From positions 310,001-374,000 of the forward strand of contig NZ_VTOX01000004.1 of the NCBI RefSeq assembly GCF_012184415.1: a DNA stretch of 64,000 nt. Reading direction: 5' to 3'. Numbering within the stretch: the stretch's first letter is position 1; each line of letters begins with the position of its first letter. Below the pieces are notes generated by a model. That model worked only from the letters and a program-made list of their open reading frames with translations, searched no databases and was not told where the DNA came from. Of this stretch, positions 32,593 to 41,348 are shown in pieces. The position numbers and the translations under genes are program-made. The stretch is from Ramlibacter lithotrophicus. GTDB taxonomy: Bacteria; Pseudomonadota; Gammaproteobacteria; Burkholderiales; Burkholderiaceae_C.

Positions 32593-33677
32593 TGAATTGC
32601 CAGATGTCGCGGCGCAGCATCCTGCTGGCGCTGTCCGCCGCCGCCTTGCCGGCGCACGCCCAGACGGGCGCCGGAGCCCCGAATGCCGGCGCCGGCGCGT
32701 GGCGCGCCATGGAGCGGATCGAAGTCGGCGAGGGCGTGTACGTGCGGGCCCTCAAGGTCGAAAAGGAGCGCGATGCGCTGTGGGTCGGCACCTCCGCCGG
32801 CGTCCACGAGATCGACCTCAAGACGCTCAAGCCGCGCGCGACCTTCACCCGCAAGGAAGGTCTCGCCAACGAGTACGTCTTCTCGGTGGGCGTCGATCAT
32901 CAGGGCTACAAGTGGTTCGGCACCAACGCCGGCGGCGTCTCGCGCTACAAGGACGGCAAGTGGAAGACCTTCTTCCCGATGCACGGCCTGGCCGACTACT
33001 GGGTGTACTGCTTCGCGTCGCAGAAGGACGGCACGCTGTGGATCGGCACCTGGGCCGGCGCCAACAAGGTCGACCCGAAGACCGGCAAGTTCACGACCTA
33101 CGTGCGCGAGCTGATCAACGAGTGGGTGTACGGCCTCGGGGTCGACGCGAAGGACCGGGTCTGGTTCGGCACCGAGGGTGGCGTGTCGATGTTCGATGGC
33201 AGGACCTGGAAGAGCTGGACCCACAAGGACGGCCTGGGCGCGCCCAACGCCGACCAGCTTCCGTACAGCACCAACACCGGACTGGGCACCCGCTCGCGGC
33301 ACGACCTGGCGACGATGAACGACGGCCGCGCCACCTACAACCCGAACTACGTCTTCTCGATCCACGTGGACCCGCAGGACAACGTCTGGGCGGGCACCTG
33401 GGGCGGCGGCGTGGCGCGTTTCGACGGCAAGCGCTGGACCAACATGAATTCGAAGGACGGCCTGGCCGGCAACATCGTCTATTCGATCGCGCAACACCCG
33501 GACGGCGCCTTCTGGTTCGGCACCAACCGCGGGGTGTCGCGCTGGGACGGCAAGCGCTGGCAGAACTTCGGCAAGGCGCAAGGCCTGCTGGAAGAGAACG
33601 TCTATGCCCTGGCCGTCACGCCGCAAGGCGAGGTCTGGGCCGGCACGAGGCGCGGCGTGACCCGCTTCGGGCGCTGA
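32592..33677 (+). CDS. Exported 'two-component regulator propeller' protein
   Basis: The 361-residue product has an N-terminal signal (MSRRSILLALSAAALPAHAQ, from ATG 32592 or the internal ATG at 32604) and about seven propeller blades with the Reg_prop pattern: LWVGTSAGVHEID, KWFGTNAGGVSRY, LWIGTWAGANKVD, VWFGTEGGVSMFD, VWAGTWGGGVARFD, FWFGTNRGVSRWD, VWAGTRRGVTRFG. In other bacteria such propellers are sensor halves of hybrid kinases; here they stand alone in the envelope. It is paralogous to the next gene. Together with the cytochrome upstream it may form a periplasmic complex; function unknown. Confidence 0.85.
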   Translation: MNCQMSRRSILLALSAAALPAHAQTGAGAPNAGAGAWRAMERIEVGEGVYVRALKVEKERDALWVGTSAGVHEIDLKTLKPRATFTRKEGLANEYVFSVGVDHQGYKWFGTNAGGVSRYKDGKWKTFFPMHGLADYWVYCFASQKDGTLWIGTWAGANKVDPKTGKFTTYVRELINEWVYGLGVDAKDRVWFGTEGGVSMFDGRTWKSWTHKDGLGAPNADQLPYSTNTGLGTRSRHDLATMNDGRATYNPNYVFSIHVDPQDNVWAGTWGGGVARFDGKRWTNMNSKDGLAGNIVYSIAQHPDGAFWFGTNRGVSRWDGKRWQNFGKAQGLLEENVYALAVTPQGEVWAGTRRGVTRFGR

Positions 33678-33716
33678 CCGGCGAACGGCCGGAAACCTGA
33701 ATCAGGAGAGAACGCA

Positions 33717-35000
33717 GTGCAACTTGGAAACACATCGATCGCGGTGCTGGTCGTCGCGTTTGCCGCCGCGGTGGGCGGCGCGTACACCGTGGGGCAGAAA
33801 GCCAATCCGGACAATGCCGTCGAGCTGCCGCCCACCGTGGCCGCAGCGGGCGGCGAGGCCATGCCGGCCGGCGCCACCACCGCCGCGCCCGGCAACGTGC
33901 AGGCGCCCGCCGGCCACCCGCCGGTGGTGGACGGCGGCGCGCCGCCGACCCAGGGCAAGGTGCAGGTCGATCCCCAGGCGAAGTTCGTGCATTTCCGGGT
34001 CGGCAACCGCAACGTCAAGGACATCTTCACCGAAGGCGACATCGTCTGGGTCGGCACCTCGGCCGGCGTGATCCGCTACAACACCCGCACCGACGAATAC
34101 AAGCTGCTGGACACCCGTTCCGGCCTGCTGTCGAACGGCGTGTTCCACGTCAGCCGGCTGGACGGCAAGCTGGCGGTGGGCACCTACGGCGGCGGGCTGT
34201 CGCTGCTGGACGAGAAGACCGGCCGGTGGGAGACCTACAACATCCCCGAAGGCCTGGGCGACGCCTTCGTCTACGACGTGATCAAGACCAGGGCGGGCGA
34301 CGTCTGGATCGCGACCTGGTCGGGCGTGAACCGGATCAAGGGCGGCAAGCTGAGCAACCTGGCGAGCTGGGAACTGCACACCGTCGAGAGCACCAAGGGC
34401 GGCCTGCCCAACGACTGGGTGTACGGCCTGGCCGAAGGCAAGGACGGCACCGTCTGGCTGGCGACCGAAGGCGGCCTGGCGCGCTGGGTCGACGGCAAGT
34501 GGGACAACTGGAACCACGCGAAGGGGCAGGGCGCGCCGTACGAGCTGGTGAAGGACGACCTGGCGTTCAAGAACGACCCGTCCAAGGTCTCCAGCCACCA
34601 CGCCCGGCAGAAGCAGGAGATGGGACTGCAGGGCATAGACACTGCCTACAACCCGAACTACATCGTGTCGATCGTCGCGGACCCGGACGGGTCGGTGTGG
34701 GTCGGCACCTGGGGCGGCGGGCTGGCGCACTTCGACGGGAACAAGTTCCGCAACTACACGACGAAGGACGGCCTGCCGGGCAACCACGTGTTCATGCTGC
34801 ACCGCGCCCGCAACGGCGACATGTGGGTGGGCACCAACGCCGGGCTGGCACGCCGGGTCGGGGACAGGTTCGTCGAGACCATCACGACCAGCGACGGGCT
34901 GTTCTCCAACACGATCTTCTCGATGGACACCGGCAGCGACGGATCCCTCTGGGTCGGCAGCTTCGGCGGCGTGACCCACCTGGCCCGCAAGGGACGGTAG
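33717..35000 (+). CDS. Membrane-anchored 'regulator propeller' protein
   Basis: The 427-residue product starts at GTG 33717 after CAGGAGAG. One N-terminal membrane segment (IAVLVVAFAAAVGGAYTVG) is followed by a Pro/Ala-rich stretch of about 60 residues and then Reg_prop blades: VWVGTSAGVIRYN, LAVGTYGGGLSLLD, VWIATWSGVNRIKG, VWLATEGGLARWVD, VWVGTWGGGLAHFD, MWVGTNAGLARRVG, LWVGSFGGVTHLA. It is a paralogue of the preceding gene, including the shared YNPNY.(F/V)SI segment. No kinase or DNA-binding domain is attached. It may be anchored in the inner membrane facing the periplasm. Confidence 0.85.
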   Translation: MQLGNTSIAVLVVAFAAAVGGAYTVGQKANPDNAVELPPTVAAAGGEAMPAGATTAAPGNVQAPAGHPPVVDGGAPPTQGKVQVDPQAKFVHFRVGNRNVKDIFTEGDIVWVGTSAGVIRYNTRTDEYKLLDTRSGLLSNGVFHVSRLDGKLAVGTYGGGLSLLDEKTGRWETYNIPEGLGDAFVYDVIKTRAGDVWIATWSGVNRIKGGKLSNLASWELHTVESTKGGLPNDWVYGLAEGKDGTVWLATEGGLARWVDGKWDNWNHAKGQGAPYELVKDDLAFKNDPSKVSSHHARQKQEMGLQGIDTAYNPNYIVSIVADPDGSVWVGTWGGGLAHFDGNKFRNYTTKDGLPGNHVFMLHRARNGDMWVGTNAGLARRVGDRFVETITTSDGLFSNTIFSMDTGSDGSLWVGSFGGVTHLARKGR

Positions 35001-35337
35001 CCGCGCCGCTGGTAACAGTGTGTGGCGTTTGTCCTACAGACGTACGCTGCCGAGTCGCTAGTCTCTCCTGTCTTGACGGGAGCATGACGAATGACGAATG
35101 CCTACCGGGAGTACCGGCTGCAGGGTCCGACGGGGCAGCGCCGTGCCTGACCGGCTCCTGGACGACCCGACGATCCCGCCGCCGGGGCGCCGCAACGGCG
35201 TAGGCAGCGCCAGCATCCTCCCCTACCTGGTCAAGACGCTGGCCGCCAAGCCGATGGCGCCCGCCTCCCTGCCTCCTTCGCCACCGGCGCGCAGCGAGGG
35301 CGACGAAGCGCCGCGCCAGGGCCGGCACGCGCAGTAG
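35001..35337. other. Intergenic region with possible small genes
   Basis: Between the propeller gene and the hybrid kinase lie 337 bases. TTGTCCTACAG at 35029-35039 resembles a motif at 61545-61555, also upstream of small genes. A 19-codon frame begins at ATG 35091, spaced eight bases from GGGAG, and overlaps a GTG-initiated frame at 35143. No terminator is evident after the propeller gene. Confidence 0.4.
35143..35337 (+). CDS. Possible small protein, weakly supported
   Basis: A GTG at 35143 opens a 64-codon frame rich in Pro, Ala and Arg (DRLLDDPTIPPPGRRNG...). It follows a 19-codon frame that overlaps it by eight bases, which could be coupled translation. The length is normal for chance frames at this GC content and I recognise no family. 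Confidence 0.22.
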   Translation: MPDRLLDDPTIPPPGRRNGVGSASILPYLVKTLAAKPMAPASLPPSPPARSEGDEAPRQGRHAQ

Positions 35338-38300
35338 TCAGGCACCCAACCCGTCGAGGATCTTGTGGAACGCGGCGCGGGTGCGGGCAAACCGCATCTC
35401 GAGCTCGTCGATCAGCGCCGGCATGCCATCCAGGCTGCCCTCGCCGACCTGCTGCTCCACGCGGCGGCAGACTTCCGCGACCCCGCTGGCGCCGAGGCTG
35501 GCGCTGGTGCCGGCCAGTTTGTGGGCCCGCGCCGCCAGCGCCCTGGCGTCGGCATGCTGGAGGTGCTGCTTGAGGGCGCTCACCGTTCCCGGCGTCTCGT
35601 TGAGGTAGTCGCTCACCAGTGAGCACAACAGGGACGGCGCCCCGGGCTCGCCGAGCGCGGCCAGCTCGCGGACGATGGCTTCGTCGATCAGCGCCGCTTC
35701 GCCGGCCGCCTCGGCGACGGTCGCCCCGCGCGCCGGTGCCCAGCGCTCGATCAGCGCCTGCACGGCCGCCGGCAGGATCGGCTTGGCGATGTAATCATCC
35801 ATGCCGGCGTCGAGGCAGCGCTGGCGGTCTTCGGGCAGCGCGTTGGCCGTCATGGCGACGATCCGCGGCCGCCGCTGCCGCGGCACCGTGGCGATGATCC
35901 GCCGCGTTGCCTCCAGCCCGTCCATCAGCGGCATCTGCAGGTCCATGAACACCAGGTCGTAGCGGTTCATCGCGACCAGCTGCACCGCTTCCGTGCCGTC
36001 GCGTGCCACGTCGCTGGCATAGCCGAACTTGCGCAGCATGCCCACGGTGAGCTTCTGGTTGATCGCGCTGTCCTCGACCACCAGGATGCGCATCGGAAGC
36101 CGCGCGGCGAGCTTGCCGTCGATGCGCTGCGTGACGGTGGGCGGGGCTGCCGCCCGGCCGGCGTGGATCACCTGGCTGAGGACGGAGAACAGCTGCGAGT
36201 GCTTGACCGGCTTGGACAGGCGGGCCGCGAACAGCTCCAGCGAGCCCGGATCGCGATCGCGCGGCGCCGAGGAGGATAGCAGGACCAGCCGCGGGGCCCG
36301 CTTGCCGCACTGGACGGCGATCGCGCGGGCGAGCTGCAGCCCGTCCATGCCGGGCATGTGCAGGTCCAGCACGGCGACGTCGAACTGCGGCTCGGCTTCG
36401 AGGGTGGCGAGGGCGAAGGCGCCGCGGGCCGCGCAGACCACCTCCATCCCCCAACGCACGCACTGGGTCTTGAGGATGTTCAGGTTGGTCGGGTTGTCGT
36501 CGACCAGCAGCACGCGCCGGCCCGCGAGCTCCGGCGCCTCGCCGCTGCGGTAGCGGGCGGTGGGGACGTTCTGCGCCACGCCGGCGTGCATCGTGAACGA
36601 GAACACCGAGCCCTTGTGCTCCTCGCTTTCCACCCGGATCTCGCCGCCCATCAGCCGCACCAGCCGGGCGCAGATCGCCAGCCCGAGGCCGGTGCCGCCG
36701 TACTTGCGGGTCGTCGACGAGTCCGCCTGGGAAAACGCCTTGAACAGGTGCTCGCGCTGGGCCGGCGCGATGCCGATGCCGGTGTCGCGGACGGCGAACC
36801 GCAACTGCACGTGGTCCGGTTCGCGGCGCAGCACGCCTACGGTGAGGCAGACCTCGCCTGCGTCGGTGAACTTCACGGCGTTGGACAGCAGATTGACGAG
36901 CACCTGGCGCAGCCGGGTCGAGTCGCCGACCAGCCAGTTGGGGACGCTGTCCATCAGCTCGTAGAGCAGGTCGATCCCTTTTTCGGCCGCGCGCGGCGCC
37001 AGCATGTCGAAGGCTTCCTCGACGCAGGTGCCCAGCTCGAACGGGCGCCGCTCCAGCTCCAGCATCCCGGACTCCACCTTGGAAAAGTCGAGGATGTCGT
37101 TGATGGTGGCCAGCAGCGCATCGCCGCTGGTGCGGATGGTCTCGACATAGCTGCGCTGCTCGGGGTCCAGGGCGGTGTCGTCCAGCAGCGCCGTCATGCC
37201 GATCACGGCGTTCATCGGCGTGCGGATCTCGTGGCTCATGTTGGCGAGGAACGCCGCTTTCGCCTCGGCCGCGTCCAGCGCCTGCTCGCGCGCGGCCACC
37301 AGTTCCTCCTCCACCCGCTTGCGCTCGACGATCTCGTCCTGCAAGGCCGCGTTGGTGCGGGTCAGCACCTCGGTGCGCTCGGCCACACGGTCTTCCAGCA
37401 GTTCCCGCTCCAGCTGCAGGGCCTGTTCCATCAGGCGGCGCCGGGTCACGTCGCGCATGATGCCCAGCGAGCGGCCGCCGCCGATGTCGACGGCGCGGAT
37501 GTCGACGATCACCCGCTCGCCGTTCTTGCGCCGTAGCGCGACCTCGCCTTCGCTGCGGCCCTCCGCGCGCACCCGCTGGAAGTGCGCCGCGCCGGCCTGG
37601 CGATCGGGCTCGTCGGGCCAGACCACGTCGTACAGCCGCATCTCCAGCAGCTCCTGTTCCTCGTACCCCAGCATCCGGGCGGCCGCCGGGTTCGCTTCCA
37701 GGTAGCGGCCCTCCTCGTCGACGACCATCACGCCGTCCAGGGCCAGTTCGATGTAGGAACGCAGCTTGCGCTCGCCGGTGCGCAGCGCCTCCTCGGCGGC
37801 CAGCCGGTCCGTGATGTCGCGCACGATGCCGCAGAACATCCGCTGGTCGCCCACCAGCATCTCGCTGACGGCCAGGTCCAGCGGAACGGGCGTGCCGTCC
37901 TTGCGCCTGCCGGTGACGAGCCGCCCGACGCCGATGATGCTGGGCGGGCCGCCGGCCATGTACTCGGCCAGGTAGGAGTCGTGCCGCTCCCGGTCGGGCG
38001 AAGGCATCAGCACGTTGACGTTGCGGCCGACCATCTCGCGCTCGCTCCAGCCGAAGATGCGTTCGGCCGCCGGGTTGAAGCTCTGGACGATGCCCCCGGT
38101 ATCGATGGTGATGATCGCGTCCAGCGCGTGGTCGAAGACCGCGCGCAGCCGGGCCTCGCTCTCGGCGTACTGCTCCAGGGCGGAGCGCAGGGCCCTCGTG
38201 CGCTGGTCGACCAGCGCCATCGCCTGGGCGCGCAGGCTGGCGAGCACGCCGACCAGGCCGGCCAGCAGCAGGCTGATCACGCTGCCGCCGACAAGGATCA

Positions 38301-39291
38301 CCCAGGAGTGGTCGGGCGCGACGATTTCCTGGAAACCGGGCAGGGACGCGAACTGGATGGCCCACTCGCGCTGCCCGAAGCGCAAGCCGACATCGCGCGC
38401 CAGGCGCGGTTCGTAGCCGCTGGAAAGTTCGCGCTCCAGGTCCGGCGAGCTGAACACCGGCAGCCCCCCGTCACGGATGGTCATGCCCAGCAGGGCCGCG
38501 TCCTCGCCCACGGCGTGCGCCACGAGTTCGGCGGTGTCGAACGCCTCCAGCACGTAGCCGGCCAGCGCGCGCTGGCGTTCTTCGGCCGTTTCGGGCGTGC
38601 GCCCGCCGGCATACACCGGCACGACCAGTACCCGGACCGGGACCGTGTCCCGGCCGGCCAGCGCCAGCGGGACCGTGAGGATGGCCGCGCCCGAGCTGGC
38701 GGCCAGGTCGATCGCCTCGCGGGCGGCGGGATCCTCCTGCAGGTCGAGGCCGACCGGGCGCCGGTCGAAAGTCCCGAACGAGCGGAAGTACGCCAGCGGG
38801 AAATACTGCGGCCGCCGCTGCGACGCGCGCACCGTGTAGCCCGCCAGTCCGTCGTCGCGCGCCTGCTGCTCGTGCGCCTGGCGTCCGCCATCGGTCACGC
38901 GGGGCGCGTAGGCCACCCAGAGCCGTCCGGGCGAACGAGCCGTGTCGGCGTCCAGGGCATTGAAGTAGGTGCGCCAGTCACTGCGGTCCACGCTCTCGCC
39001 GAGGGTGAACAGTCCGGCCGCCGACCGCAGCAGGATCTGCTTGGCGGCCATCTCGTGGTCCAGGACGGCGGCGATGCGGCTGGTGCGGTACTCGAACAGC
39101 CGGGCCGCGCTTTCCCGCGCCGTCTCCCGCGCCTGCTGCCACAGGAGCGCCGTGACTCCCAGGCCGATCACGAGCGCCACCAGGGACAGCAGTTCCGCCC
39201 GCCAGAGGCCGCGCGGGGGACGGCGCCGTTTTCGGGCACCCGCCGTGTCGGCCGAGACCGTCAGCGCGGCAGGGGAGGTCGGGGACTGCAT
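35338..39291 (-). CDS. Hybrid sensor kinase: CHASE, two PAS, HisKA, HATPase, two receivers, Hpt
   Basis: The 1317-residue product is a BarA-like phosphorelay protein. Domains in order: membrane segment (31-52); CHASE-type periplasmic sensor (about 75-310, with WVAYAPRV and YFPLAYF); second membrane segment (330-353); PAS (375-495) and PAS (505-620); coiled coil; HisKA with His687 in SHEIRTPMN; HATPase (about 790-910, DTGIGI and GTGLGL); receiver (about 935-1050, [11 protein letters not shown]); second receiver (about 1085-1205, [12 protein letters not shown]); C-terminal Hpt (about 1225-1315, [13 protein letters not shown]). CHASE domains often sense small extracellular molecules such as cytokinin-like or peptide ligands. 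No response regulator gene is adjacent, so the target is unknown. Confidence 0.93.
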   Translation of the reverse strand: MQSPTSPAALTVSADTAGARKRRRPPRGLWRAELLSLVALVIGLGVTALLWQQARETARESAARLFEYRTSRIAAVLDHEMAAKQILLRSAAGLFTLGESVDRSDWRTYFNALDADTARSPGRLWVAYAPRVTDGGRQAHEQQARDDGLAGYTVRASQRRPQYFPLAYFRSFGTFDRRPVGLDLQEDPAAREAIDLAASSGAAILTVPLALAGRDTVPVRVLVVPVYAGGRTPETAEERQRALAGYVLEAFDTAELVAHAVGEDAALLGMTIRDGGLPVFSSPDLERELSSGYEPRLARDVGLRFGQREWAIQFASLPGFQEIVAPDHSWVILVGGSVISLLLAGLVGVLASLRAQAMALVDQRTRALRSALEQYAESEARLRAVFDHALDAIITIDTGGIVQSFNPAAERIFGWSEREMVGRNVNVLMPSPDRERHDSYLAEYMAGGPPSIIGVGRLVTGRRKDGTPVPLDLAVSEMLVGDQRMFCGIVRDITDRLAAEEALRTGERKLRSYIELALDGVMVVDEEGRYLEANPAAARMLGYEEQELLEMRLYDVVWPDEPDRQAGAAHFQRVRAEGRSEGEVALRRKNGERVIVDIRAVDIGGGRSLGIMRDVTRRRLMEQALQLERELLEDRVAERTEVLTRTNAALQDEIVERKRVEEELVAAREQALDAAEAKAAFLANMSHEIRTPMNAVIGMTALLDDTALDPEQRSYVETIRTSGDALLATINDILDFSKVESGMLELERRPFELGTCVEEAFDMLAPRAAEKGIDLLYELMDSVPNWLVGDSTRLRQVLVNLLSNAVKFTDAGEVCLTVGVLRREPDHVQLRFAVRDTGIGIAPAQREHLFKAFSQADSSTTRKYGGTGLGLAICARLVRLMGGEIRVESEEHKGSVFSFTMHAGVAQNVPTARYRSGEAPELAGRRVLLVDDNPTNLNILKTQCVRWGMEVVCAARGAFALATLEAEPQFDVAVLDLHMPGMDGLQLARAIAVQCGKRAPRLVLLSSSAPRDRDPGSLELFAARLSKPVKHSQLFSVLSQVIHAGRAAAPPTVTQRIDGKLAARLPMRILVVEDSAINQKLTVGMLRKFGYASDVARDGTEAVQLVAMNRYDLVFMDLQMPLMDGLEATRRIIATVPRQRRPRIVAMTANALPEDRQRCLDAGMDDYIAKPILPAAVQALIERWAPARGATVAEAAGEAALIDEAIVRELAALGEPGAPSLLCSLVSDYLNETPGTVSALKQHLQHADARALAARAHKLAGTSASLGASGVAEVCRRVEQQVGEGSLDGMPALIDELEMRFARTRAAFHKILDGLGA

Positions 39292-39381
39292 GACTCGTCT
39301 TCGGCGGCGGGGGAACTGTAGCGTAGCACTGTGGGGGAAGCGGCCCCGCCGAAATTCGCCGTGCCGGCGGCGCCGCGCCGG

Positions 39382-40008
39382 TCAGGCCTGCTTGCGCGGC
39401 TCCTGGAGCACGCTGCTGTTGCCGGCCCGCGACGTACCGGAGTCGCGTTCGAGCTTGAGCAGCACCTTGAGCCTGGCGCCGGTCACCTGGTCCGACTGGA
39501 TCTGGGCGGCCCATTCGTCGCGCTGCGCCTGGTTGATGCTGTGCAGCGTCTCGATCTTGTTGTTGGCGGCGCGCAGCCGCCTGGTCACGTGTCCCAGCAT
39601 CGCCCGCAGCAGGCCGAACGTCAGGTTGGGATCGCGCTCGGTGATCTGCTCCAGCGCCCGGTCGTCCAGCGTCGCCAGGTGGACGTCGGTGGTGGCCCGC
39701 ACGACCACCGACCGGCCCATGCTGTCCATCGCGCCCAGCTCGCCGAACAGGCTGCCGGGCACCAGGCTGCGGATGGTCATCCAGCGGCCGCCGGTGAGCT
39801 GGCCCTCGACCAGCGCATCGCCGTCCACCAGCATGATCAGGAACTGGTCGCCCGGACCGCCCGCGCGGAACAGCACCGCGTCGGCCGGCGCGCGCGTCAG
39901 CCTCATGAACGGCACGAGCCGAAGTGCCTGCGCTGGACTCAGCTCCGGCAGCGCCACGTCGCTGATCAGCAACTTGGCCGTGTCGGTGGCGCTGTACTGT
40001 TCCTTCAT
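39382..40008 (-). CDS. Cyclic-nucleotide-binding domain protein without output domain
   Basis: The 208-residue product holds a Crp-type cyclic-nucleotide-binding fold (about 20-145), with the phosphate-binding-cassette-like segment PGSLFGELGAMDSMGRSVVVRA. The canonical RSA of the cassette is replaced by SVV, so nucleotide binding is uncertain. There is no helix-turn-helix; the last 60 residues are a helical tail (NNKIETLHSINQAQRDEW). It lies 34 bases after the CBS-PAS gene and is probably cotranscribed, suggesting a signalling pair. Confidence 0.82.
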   Translation of the reverse strand: MKEQYSATDTAKLLISDVALPELSPAQALRLVPFMRLTRAPADAVLFRAGGPGDQFLIMLVDGDALVEGQLTGGRWMTIRSLVPGSLFGELGAMDSMGRSVVVRATTDVHLATLDDRALEQITERDPNLTFGLLRAMLGHVTRRLRAANNKIETLHSINQAQRDEWAAQIQSDQVTGARLKVLLKLERDSGTSRAGNSSVLQEPRKQA

Positions 40009-40042
40009 TGGCGGATCGGGCCGGCCCGGCGTCGCTGCCGGG

Positions 40043-41227
40043 TCAGGCGCGCTGCGCCAGGACCAGGTAGCCCCTGGGGTCGTTCTGCGCGTCCAGCAGC
40101 ACCGAGACCTGGAAATCGGTCTTGCCGGTGCCGGTCGCCACGACGTAATGCCGCGCGCCGCGGCCGACGTTCTCCTCGCTCAGCGAGTGCTCCGCGGAGC
40201 CCCAGCCGACGCGCTTGAGGGTGTCGCGGATGTCGCGGCCGCCCACGTCCTCCATGCGCAGGCCGAGCACTTCGGCGATCGAGGGCGTGGCGTAGGAGAT
40301 GCGGTACTCGAGGTCCGAGGCCAGCACGGCGGTCCCGGTCACGGAGCGCAGGATGTTGGCGAACAGCAGCTTCTCGTCGATCGCCTGGGCCGCCTGCTGC
40401 AGGTGGCGCGCCTGGAGCTCGACGATCTCCTTCAGGTAGGTGACGTAATCGCCCTCGAGGCCGCGGGCGATCTCGTGGTGGGTGAGCAGGCCGCAGGCGA
40501 CGCCGTGTTCGTCCACGACCACCAGGCGGCGGATGTGCGCGTCTTCCATCATCTTCACGGCCGCATGCAGCCGCCGGCCCGGCTTGACGGACATGACCGG
40601 CGCATGCATGGCGTCCGCCAGGAGCATCTCCTGCGGGTGCGGATGCTCGTTGGAGAGGCGGACCACGTCGCGCTCCGTGAGCACCCCGGCGGGCCGCCCC
40701 TGGGGGTCGACCACGATGACGCAGCTCTGGTGCTGCTGGACCATCTCGCGCAGCGCCGCGCCCACGCTGGCCGTCGGCGGCAGCCTGCAGAACGTCTTGC
40801 TCATGACGTGCGCAACGTCCTTGAAGTTCATGTAGTACTCGATGCCGAAGTTGCGCATCACGTCGCCCTCGCTGGCGATGCCCAGCACGTGGCCCGCCTC
40901 GTCGGTGACGGCCAGGTGCCGGATGCCGCGCCCCGCCATCAGGTGGTAGGCATCCAGGCACCGGGTCCTGGCGCCGACGGTCAGCACCGGGGCCTGCATC
41001 AGGTCGGCGCAGCTGAAATCCTTGAGCCGGCGGTTGTCGGCGTTCAGGGCCCGGACGATGTCGCGCTCGGTGATGATTCCCAGGATCAGGTCATTCTCAA
41101 TAACGAGGACGGAACTCACGTGGTGGGACTGCATCAGGTCCAGGGCGTGGCTCGCCGGCTGGTCGACGCGGACCTGGCAGACCTGCTTCGTCATGACGGC
41201 GGAAATCAGCTTGCGGTGGATGTTCAT
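40043..41227 (-). CDS. Protein with four CBS motifs and a PAS domain
   Basis: Starting at ATG 41227 the product is 394 residues. Two CBS pairs (Bateman modules) fill residues 8-265: VMTKQVCQVRVDQPASHALDLM in part, then LMQAPVLTVGARTRCLDAYHLM in part, VMSKTFCRLPPTASVGAALREM in part and AMHAPVMSVKPGRRLHAAVKMM in part. A helical link and a PAS domain (about 285-394, ILRSVTGTAVLASDLEYRISYATPSIAEVLGL in part) follow. CBS modules bind adenine nucleotides; PAS domains sense ligands or redox state. There is no output domain. With the downstream cNMP-like protein it may be an energy sensor. Confidence 0.88.
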   Translation of the reverse strand: MNIHRKLISAVMTKQVCQVRVDQPASHALDLMQSHHVSSVLVIENDLILGIITERDIVRALNADNRRLKDFSCADLMQAPVLTVGARTRCLDAYHLMAGRGIRHLAVTDEAGHVLGIASEGDVMRNFGIEYYMNFKDVAHVMSKTFCRLPPTASVGAALREMVQQHQSCVIVVDPQGRPAGVLTERDVVRLSNEHPHPQEMLLADAMHAPVMSVKPGRRLHAAVKMMEDAHIRRLVVVDEHGVACGLLTHHEIARGLEGDYVTYLKEIVELQARHLQQAAQAIDEKLLFANILRSVTGTAVLASDLEYRISYATPSIAEVLGLRMEDVGGRDIRDTLKRVGWGSAEHSLSEENVGRGARHYVVATGTGKTDFQVSVLLDAQNDPRGYLVLAQRA

Positions 41228-41348
41228 CCCTCTGGTCCTTCTGCGGATTGGTGGGGGCGAGTTGCAAGCCATGTGCCACGGCGGCGGCGGCAAGCCAATC
41301 CTTTGACCTGTCGCAAAGTGTGACGGGGATGCCGCTTCGCGAAGCGAT

